Source: Dictyophora rubrovolvata (lineage: Eukaryota; Basidiomycota; Agaricomycetes; Phallales; Phallaceae). From it: a stretch of 64,000 nucleotides of DNA. The stretch is taken from contig CP114118.1 of assembly GCA_029959195.1 (NCBI GenBank), positions 1,922,001 through 1,986,000 of the forward strand, written 5' to 3'. How positions within the stretch are numbered: the first letter of the stretch is position 1; every line of letters starts with the position of its first letter. Shown here piece after piece: positions 56,501-64,000 of this stretch. The translations under genes and the position numbers were made by a program. Below the pieces are notes generated by a model that saw nothing but the letters and a program-made list of their open reading frames with translations, did no database searches and was not told the DNA's origin.

Positions 56501-59500
56501 CACGACGCGGTTCTCTTCCGGTTTTACCTCATCCAGATATTTCAAGCCCCTTGGAACCAGCTCCAGAATCTTCGTTACGTGCCGTCGTGAAAGCAGGAAC
56601 CTTGGATCGTCTTGTTGACGTCTTGCTCTTTGGTTTGAATGGATTTGCAGTTTCCGTCGCCGACGATAATGGTGAAGCTCCACTTCGTGGAGGTAAGACC
56701 CGGCTACTAAAGCTCGATCATGAAGCCTATCAAACGTCCTGGTGGGCAATGTTCCGTAGCTTCGTCACACCATATGTATTATTTGAGGTGATTATGAGTA
56801 TGAAATGTGATTAGATTATTTTTATAACTAATTCATCGCAGCTACTTCGGAAGCGTTCAATTTCCGCCATTTCATCTACAAAAGCTCAAAGAGCTGTTAT
56901 GGAAGCTATATCCGACTGGCTTGAGAAAGGTGGCGGGATTTATGATGCATTTAATGACTCGGAGTTATTTCGTGCGATGCTCGCATTCTTGAACACTTCG
57001 TTCGTAGAAAGCGATGACAAGAGGCGCGCAGAACAGTGGACATCTTTGGAAGCGTTGCGTCAGCAGGTCGCGGGGATGTTTGTCCAGCGTTCCCGAAGGC
57101 CTCAATCATATGCGCCTTTGTCCTCTCAATCACTTCTCGATTTCCCCCATCCCGTGAACTATGGTAGTCAGCCACCATCGCTTGACGAATTAGATCCGGA
57201 GACACTGGTCGATAATCTGGACGCATTGGCCGCGACAGCTATGCGCTCCGTGACTCTTGATGTAGGTTTCCTGCTTTGTATACATGGTTCAGCGACTGAA
57301 TAATCTTCAAGGATCTGATTGTCGCGATTGACATATTGGAGACCCAATCCGCCGATCGTATTGGCTGGTTTTTAAATCATGAACCTGCTCTGAACTCGGA
57401 TGAAATAGAAATACAGTCCATTTATTCTCATCTTCAGGAGGCCGAATCCTCTATCCTTCTCTCCCATAATCAAGATTCTATTTACAAGCTACTACCTTCG
57501 AGTATTCGTGGTCTGGTTCGAGCACATGCCGTTATTCGTAAATATCTGCTATCGAAAATAGTGACACCTCGACTAGGCCTTCGTATTCGACAAGCAAGAA
57601 TGGAAACACTTCTTAAGGCCATCGAAGTTTGCCGTCTACGAACAACAGATCCGTCCGCTGGGATGTTCATGAGTCAATCTCCCTTTCGCTCCTTTGTTGA
57701 AACAGCACTAGTATCGGCTATCGTAGCCCCCGAGTCTCGATTCTTCTCCATGACTTGGCACTCTGTTGCCCTCGCTCGCGGAACAACTGCAGATTCTTTA
57801 GAGTCGCTTTTGACAAAGCCAATGATCCAATCAATCTCGAAACAAACCCGATTGACTGTCGACATTGGTTGGTTGCTAGAACGATTTCTCGAAGTGATCA
57901 GCATGCCGAATCTCATTGATTCTAGTGTGGAGGGATTCACACTTGTTAGTCTGGATAAACGACGGTATGCCATATTATTTAGTTGAAAAACCTCCGTAAT
58001 GATAACCAATATTGAATTACAGCTATCTTCATGATTTGGCTTCAATTTCTCTATCTTTGCGCCTGTCTCGGCCTCGAAAACTTCAAAATGTTCTAGATCG
58101 TTCCGATACGGAACGTCTGAATAATATGCACCGACAGGTAACGGGACCGGCTTTCGACAGCAGGCTTCTCAAGGACGAGGTTTATTACGAGAGCCTTAAC
58201 GGTTCCACATATAGCAAGAAAAGCCAACGACCTTTCGCGAAAATAGTACAATTACAGCAAGAGAGATACAAACGAGATAGGGTTGTTCGCGAGAAGCTAA
58301 CGCGGGAAAAGAGAGCAGAACAATTAAAGAGCGATAAACGCGAAGAAGACCTAAACAGGGCAATGCATTCTAGTAGACCTAATGCTCTTGCGTTAAAAAA
58401 CCAACGCAGTCGCAGAACCATGTCTTCCGCCTTTTTGCAACTAATGCGACCGATCTCTTCCGCTTTTACGTCTGGCGATCAATCCGATGGCACAACTCTT
58501 CAACGTCGGACTGCTAAGGAATTAGATTTTGAGCCAACAGGTAAACCGTCTCTAGTCATCAGTCTAGCAGGCGCGACTGTCAAGAATTTCGTTAACACCG
58601 TTCGGCTATATTTGTTCTATGTCGCAACCGAAGACGGAGGAAGGTATCTGTTGCAAGCCTCCACACGTTCAGAATTGGAGTCTTGGGTGTCTGGTATCGC
58701 GCAAACAGCCAAGTTGACGTCGGCCAAGCGTTTGACTTATATTGGAAATTCGACGAGGCCAATCGTTCCTCACGATCAGATTGAGTTACCCTCCCAAATG
58801 GGGTCACGGCATCCTCAGGCTGGTTCGTAATTTCTTTTCCGCGGGAATTTGTTTGATGCTGAAATGCTGGCGTAGTTTTTGGTGTTGAGCTAGACACTCT
58901 TTTACAGCGAGAGTCTGCTGGCCGCAATTCTATTGGGGCTGTGCCACAGATCCTGGAGCGATGTCTCACGGAGATTGAAGCAAGAGGACTGCAAGAACCT
59001 GGCTTGTACCGAATTCCAGGAGCAAGTAGCGCCATCGCTATGTTACGAACTCAATTTGACACGGGTAAGTTTTTTTGTTTTGGCAAAAATTTTGTTGGAC
59101 CTCAAATCATTCGCCTTGTCAAGGTCAAGAAATTACATTCTTTGACAGGGACTACGTCGACATATTTGCTATCTGTGATGTTGTGAAAACGTGGCTGCGC
59201 GTATTGCCTCGAGCAATTTTTCCTGAAAGGTCATATCATGAGGCATTGCAGGTTATCCGTAAGTGGTTTATTAACGCGTATTTTTAGAATATCTTTCTTG
59301 AGCTAGGATGGGATAGAAATACAAGACTTCGAAGCGCGATTAAAAGCGGTCCGAAAGGTCATTCACGAACTCCCTGTGAATAGTATGTACCTTTTGAGAC
59401 GAGTGTGTGAACATCTGGACAGGTATGGATAGCGCAGAGTTTAAATTCAAATGCTGTCAATTACTCACAATTGTTTTAGAGTAACAGATTATGAAGAACA

Positions 59501-59889
59501 GAATCAAATGACTGCCGAGGCTCTGGCTGTTATTTTCAATCCCAGTCTTCTTCGACCTCCAACAAACAATTTTGGTTTATTGATGCAAAATATGAAGTAC
59601 ACCAGTCAATTATTGCAGATGTTAGTAACCCACGTGAGTAGATCTAAACCTCGTATGAGGTTAGAAAAATTAAGCACTACTCTAGTTTCACCGAGTATTT
59701 GACGAAGGTGACACGGAACAAGATGACGAAGCGGAAGGGGAGGTGACGGAGCGAATAGAAGATACAACTGCTCGCAACACTAAATCAGGGCCGTCATGGT
59801 CAGCACCTACGGACGTTATACACGATCACGATCCGGATTTAGAACCGTTCCCTCGTCGAATTGAAGACGAAGAGATAGTGGTAATTTAA
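53545..59889 (+). CDS. very large Ras/Rho regulator: RasGEF-like - RasGEF_N - RasGEF-like - PH - RhoGAP
   Basis: About a dozen exons encode roughly 1,850 residues. The disordered N-terminus leads to a PH-like start (IIQLSGFLNRHTGSN, WKSYKAVLKGSKLYFYKPP). A first RasGEF-like region follows (PHWLSRFIVSQVLNPNTRSS, AHWIKVAEHCRSMGDRCTWK, AIEAALCSRPLARIEKAW). A RasGEF_N-like region comes next (VVKAGTLDRLVDVLLFG, SWWAMFRSFVTPYVLFELLR), then a second GEF-like region at 57100-57960. After this are a PH domain near 58540-58720 (RYLLQASTRSELESWVSGIA) and RhoGAP (FGVELDTLL, EARGLQEPGLYRIPGASS with the arginine finger, HELPVNSMYLLRRVCEHL, LAVIFNPSLLRPP). It ends THFHRVFDEGDTEQDDEAEG and TAA 59887-59889. 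It probably links Ras-like and Rho-like GTPases at the membrane; GEF activity is not assured. Confidence 0.82.
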
Positions 59890-60255
59890 TGGGTTTTATT
59901 TTTCTTAAAATAACCAAAAAGACCAAAAATAAACAAAATATATTCATAATCGAACTAAAATAATTTTTCGCTCTGAGTAGTCCGTATGCGACGGGCGTGG
60001 GACGCCCTGGAAAGCCGGCGCATTGAAGTGTGGGAAGCGTGTGCTTGGGTTGACTAGAAAAGGATGAATCGTATTATCAGAGGCTTCAACCCTGTTTTCT
60101 GCAGAATTGAAGGCACACGTCGCTTGATATTTGGTCTTGTCCGTGTCAAACCATGTCCGAAAACAGCAGTCTTAACTGTCCATAAAATATCCCATGATAG
60201 AGCCTGATTGCACAGCTTTTCCTCGAACTTCTAATTTGTTTCTCTCTCTCTGCCA
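59890..60255. other. intergenic region upstream of the F-box-like gene
   Basis: 366 bp with an AT-rich left part (59900-59965), probably the terminator of the large regulator gene. The CT-rich TTTGTTTCTCTCTCTCTGCC just before 60256 looks like a leader. Nothing else seen. Confidence 0.4.
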
Positions 60256-61453
60256 ATGGACATTCCCGGTGAAAACCTTAGTCTAATTGTGCACTACGCC
60301 TTGGAAGAGGTTGAAGACTGTCCTCAGGAAGGTTCTTCAAGCTCTCCAGCGATCCGCAGCCAAGGTTCAAATTCAAGTTCACGTTCCCGCTGCAAGCTGA
60401 GCCTTATATCTGGATTTTCGTTGGCCTGTCACAGGTTTCGTCAAATAGCCCTCCGTGAAATATTTAGGACATATCATGTCACTTCGCCTTCACAATTACA
60501 CGGCATTGACCGGTTTCCAGACGTTTACAAATGGGTCAGGTAGGCCTCTGCGAGACTTTCTTATAGCAAGCAGGATTGTGTTTTCTAAGAAAAAAAATCA
60601 AAATTTTCATAGAACCCTTCACTGCCCGGTAGAAATTGCATTAGAAGGAACGGAACAAATATATAGCAAGTTTGTGTACTTACGTGCGGTTCATCTTTAC
60701 GATCGAGCATTCGGTCTCGTCCCTATTCTCCGGCGATTGCCTCTTACCATCCGAGGTAAGTCCTCCGACAGCTCCATCTTCTCTTTTGGATTAGCCGTAC
60801 TAACAATAATATAGAACTAGTAGTGCCATTCGATCATGCAAATGATCATACACTAGTGCTAGCAACAATATCCCGTTTTCACAATTTACAGAGGTTACGC
60901 GTAATGAGCAGTCCTTTCGAAGTACCGCCAGTATACGATGTCCAATGTGGCGATGTCCCACCCCATCATTACAACTATTCTGTACGAGATTGTTCATCTT
61001 CACCGAATATATGTATTATTCCGCTGATAATATTGATGTCTAACGCAGAGCATGGCGGCAGAGTTGATGAAGCCTCTAATTCGTCTTCGTACTCTCATTA
61101 TTGATCATTACTTGACCGATACCGACGTCCATGAATATCACGCAACCCGATGCCCATGGCACTGCGCTTCAGATGCCTTCTGCCCCACTTGTTGGGAAAA
61201 GTTTGGCGAGCAAACCGCAAACGCCGAAGTCGTTTGTAGTGAGATCATGGCGCGTGGTATGAAAAGTCTGGAGGAAGTGTGGTGGAAATCCTGGTTTACA
61301 GCAAACGCGGAAGGGCACAGCAAGGTTTTCATAATTCGAAGTCGGGGTCCAGATGGTCGTGAATGCATTTCTCTCAGACGCGAACGAGATCATTTAGAGG
61401 CTTCTTGGAGGATACAATTATTATCTGTTAAATCGGGACGTGGCGCGCTCTAG
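60256..61453 (+). CDS. F-box-like protein with a Cys/His cluster (function unknown)
   Basis: Four exons begin at ATG 60256 (MDIPGENLSLIVHYALEEVE). The N-terminal stretch LSLISGFSLACHRFRQIALR with EIFRTYHV has the layout of agaricomycete F-box proteins (hydrophobic helix, C..R..A....FR). The rest looks like the irregular repeat part (KFVYLRAVHLYDRAFGLVPI, SRFHNLQRLRVMS, LRTLIIDHYL). A late cluster RCPWHCASDAFCPTCW could bind zinc. Joins used are GTAGGC/TTTTCATAG near 60540-60612, GTAAGT/ATATAG near 60755-60813, and GTACGA/AACGCAG near 60982-61047; all keep frame. F-box proteins recruit substrates to SCF ligases, but the F-box here is weak and no target is known. Confidence 0.6.
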
Positions 61454-61596
61454 CAATGACACATAGAATTACTGTGAAGGGATTATACGTAATTGATGAT
61501 AATGGCATAATTCTCGCCAGTCTATCGGACTGTATATTGTAAAAAGCTATGTAATATCGAATAAAATACGTACAGGTAATAGTTAACATTGAACCT

Positions 61597-63202
61597 TTAT
61601 TTTGAGCTACCATCGCGTCCTCTGACTTGTCCCAGCAGATCTCGTGATTCTTCCAGTCGGGTCGCGTATTGTTTCCGAACATTACGCTCAGATTCTAATG
61701 CAGCGATGTCGTCCTCATCCTCATCATCATCATCCTGTTGCCATGGATGACGGGAAGGCCAGGCGCGCAGTGGTCGACTTTGATGCTTTGATATCGGTCT
61801 GCCTAGCGAATCAAAAGTATCCGGTTCTGTAATTTTATCATCCAAATCCTCAGCAAAATGATTTATCATAGGTTTCTGTCCCGGTGAACCTGCGTGTGTT
61901 CTATCCAGTGGCCAGGTTGACCCCAGAGGAAGAATATATCCGGTCTGAGGATCTAGCTCCCAAGATGCATCACCTTTTTTTTTCAAAGTGGCATATACGA
62001 CCGTTCCTACAACGCCAGTTTCATTTTCAGTCCAAAATATTACGCGAGCCTCCGACCCGAATCGGAGGCTGGAACGTTTCGTGCTCTGAAGCGTAATTGA
62101 CTCCCGCTTTATCTGCCGCAAAGCACCCTCTGACTCCTTTAGATCAGCCGAGACAGTCAGATCAGGAGCCAGATCATCGAGGCACAAAGGAGGATCCTTT
62201 CGATACCAGTGCCTGAAAACACGAATTTCACTGTTGCAGAATAACGGATTGATGACGCGATACTCTATGGTATTGCATGTGAATCCTTTAGGCATATATG
62301 CTTGGATGATGTCGAGTATAATGGACAACTGTAAAGACGTTCCCACCACTAGATCTATATATACCATAAGAAGAAAGTTATTCATAATTTAGACGAAGAA
62401 TGTACCTGGATAACCTTCAGATTTAGCATAGTCGTAATGGTAGTGTATTTTATGGGTATCTTGGGAAAACATGGCGAAATCACGAATTCGCCGTCGTGTG
62501 GGCATAAAACTGTATGAAAGGAATCTTTCCGTCGAGCTCGGCAAGCCATCAACTTTTACGTGTGGTTTACGACAGTGGGTCAAATGAGGATTGGAGTAAA
62601 AACTCACATATGTTGATATTGCCGTCGTACTTATCGTAATAAAAAGCGGTGATGCACTCCTCATTTACCAAGTCCGTTTTCATAGGGAACCACTGATATG
62701 TCACCATTTTGCGGTTGGTATGCAGAATAGGTGTGTCAGCTTTTTGGACTCTGTGGACTCTTTTCGATTCAAGACGAATAGCCTTTTTGACGAAATTCAT
62801 TCCTACTAAAAGAGGGGACCTGGAGGACATGACAACAAGTCCGCTATGTCGAAGCCTGCGAGCGAATGCATGAGGAGCATGCCACGCCGGAGCACCATCC
62901 GTCTGTACGGGCGCATTGTCATATAGATCAGGAAATAAGCTGAAGTAGTATCCCAAGGATATTGAGTTCCCAACACGTGGTGGGACCGGACGGAGATTCA
63001 TAACTGGGAATTCGAAACTACGAGTAGGCAAAAGAGTAAAAAGCTCATTGAGTTTGAATCGATGAAGTGTGTGTAGCGAAAAATGCGGTCTTTCTTTGGA
63101 GTTCAACCATTTTCGTATTGATTGCTCAGTGCGTGAATTAGAAAAAAGACTTTTGGAGGACGGCGGCGACAGTGACTGACAAGTTGGCGCGAAGACCCGC
63201 AT
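61597..63202 (-). CDS. HTD2: HTD2-like mitochondrial 3-hydroxyacyl-thioester dehydratase with a long acidic C-terminal tail
   Basis: Htd2-type hot-dog enzymes dehydrate hydroxyacyl-ACP in mitochondrial fatty-acid synthesis (lipoate supply). The N-terminus (MRVFAPTCQSLSPPSSKSLF) is presequence-like. Family landmarks are WHAPHAFARRLRHSGLVV, RSPLLVGMNFVKKAIRLESK, VNEECITAFYYDKYD and FAMFSQDTHKIHYHYDYAKS with EGYP. After an intron come DLVVGTSLQLSIILDIIQAY and TIEYRVINPLFCNSEIRVF, and VIFWTENETGVVGTVVYATL. Two oddities stand out. The usual VVHGPL after EGYPG reads DLVVGTSL, so the conserved His-Gly-Pro is missing. The protein also continues about 110 residues beyond the fold into a disordered tail with QQDDDDEDEDDIAALESERN. 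The tail is in the same open exon. Enzyme family fairly sure; activity uncertain. Confidence 0.72.
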
Positions 63203-63312
63203 AGGGTATCTTTTTAAACTCCGATAAACTGTTTCCTAGTCCCATTTACTAGATCCTGCACTTTTTGTTTCGTCTCCCATACCTTCATTTCCCCTTTGAA
63301 TTATTGTTTCGA

Positions 63313-64000
63313 TGGCAGACGATTGGGGTATGATTGCAAACTGAACAGGCTACATACATGGAATTGATATCACTGGTAAACAGAGGCCGAGTCCAGCGAA
63401 GAGGAGGTCAAGCCTGCAAAGGTCGTGCCATCCAAAAAATGGGATGGTGAAGATGAAGAAGAGAACGAAGCTCCCGTAAGACATTCTTCGTCCCTGCACA
63501 CATTGATCTCATGGTGTTTAGGATGACTGGGAGGAGAGCTCAGAGGAAGAGGAACCATCGAAACCAGCCGCTCCGGTGGCTCCTCCTAAAAAGAAAGGCA
63601 CCCTTAAAGCCAAAATTGCCGAAAAAGAAGCTTCCAAAGCTAATAGAGGCGACACACTCGAAGACAGTGAACTCGAGGATGTCATAGATCCTGCCGAAAG
63701 AAAACGACTCGATCAAGAGCGTGAGCTGAAAGCAGACCTTTCCCATGCGGCGGATCTTTTTGGGGGGATGGCTGTATCATGTACGGTAATCTCGACTCAA
63801 TTATTGACACAGGAATTTGAGCAATTGATATTGCCTATGAATTTAGCCTCAAACGATATCAATACATTACTCAACTTTAATCCCAGGACTAAAGATGATT
63901 TTCAAGCATTGTCTTCAAAAATTATTGAAGTCCTCCTTAAACACCATGAAAATAAACCGCTGTACGCCTCGTTTATTGAACACCACGTTAGAGCCCTGGC
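63313..64000 (+). CDS. HCR1: eIF3 subunit j (Hcr1), 3' end beyond the window
   Basis: eIF3j binds the 40S decoding centre and helps recruit and recycle initiation factors and mRNA. The start ATG 63313 gives MADDW, then GTATGA...AAACAG splices to EAESSEEEVKPAKVVPSKKW and DGEDEEENEAP. The next exon gives DDWEESSEEEEPSKPAAPV, the duplicated acidic DDWE motif of the family. Then come PKKKGTLKAKIAEKEASKAN, LEDVIDPAERKRLDQEREL, KADLSHAADLFGGM, EFEQLILPMNLASNDINTLL, FNPRTKDDFQALSSKIIEVL and YASFIEHHVRAL at the window edge. It is divergent from the HTD2-like gene across only 110 bp. Family match is very good. Confidence 0.92.

Noticed and set aside
1-64000. Search for CRISPR arrays, operons and biosynthetic or toxin clusters
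   Set aside because: The window is clearly eukaryotic. No regularly spaced repeats were seen, and no grouping of synthase, oxidase and transporter genes suggests a pathway.

Overview
The window is nuclear DNA from a filamentous basidiomycete, most likely an agaricomycete. Nearly every gene is broken by many GT-AG introns of about 45-65 nt. Genes lie close together on both strands, and protein families typical of this group are present (BTB proteins with an MPP..G.S..NP segment, fungal Erv2, UPF0014, SulP). No species can be named from sequence alone. I find about 34 protein-coding loci and one tRNA. I find no CRISPR array, no recognisable intact transposon and no secondary-metabolite cluster.

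Layout. 0-11 kb: the 5' part of GCN1 (minus, running off the left edge), two small unknown genes, the glucosidase II catalytic subunit (plus), a putative Sld7-like replication factor (minus) and a putative cyclase (minus). 11-21 kb: an acidic Ser-rich protein, a BTB protein divergent from a bacterial-type PARG, a UPF0014/FetB-like permease, a roadblock dynein light chain, two small mitochondrial-type membrane proteins, a membrane J-protein and an unresolved locus. 21-33 kb: a SulP anion transporter, cytosolic AsnRS, an Erv2-type sulfhydryl oxidase, DPH5, LSM4, a type II membrane protein and a coiled-coil protein. 34-46 kb: the SWR1 ATPase, a succinate/fumarate carrier, the ERD2 K/HDEL receptor, transportin (Kap104) and tRNA-Thr(CGU). 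46-64 kb: an SLC25 carrier, a SUN-like protein of the Slp1 family, an unknown protein, a very large PH/RasGEF/RhoGAP regulator, an F-box-like protein, an HTD2-type dehydratase and the start of eIF3j.

This is mostly a housekeeping neighbourhood. Several genes serve translation (GCN1, AsnRS, DPH5, eIF3j, tRNA-Thr), the ER (glucosidase II, Erv2, ERD2, Slp1, J-protein) or mitochondria (SFC1-like carrier, SLC25 carrier, HTD2-like, COX14-like). There is no sign that they form one pathway or a co-regulated cluster.

The most unusual features are structural. (1) A collapsed tandem duplication between DPH5 and LSM4 has left a copy of the LSM4 promoter and start-codon exon upstream of DPH5, and a decayed copy of the DPH5 5' end behind LSM4. 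(2) Three introns are best read as GC-AG (AsnRS, SWR1, ERD2). (3) A diverged direct repeat of about 0.35-0.45 kb flanks the 51.5-52.5 kb gene. (4) One gene combines two RasGEF-like regions, PH and RhoGAP. (5) A short locus at 20.65-21.1 kb, bracketed by inverted arms, can be read on both strands. I saw no clearly new multi-gene system. All gene models were joined by eye from splice signals, and exon edges can be off where I say so.
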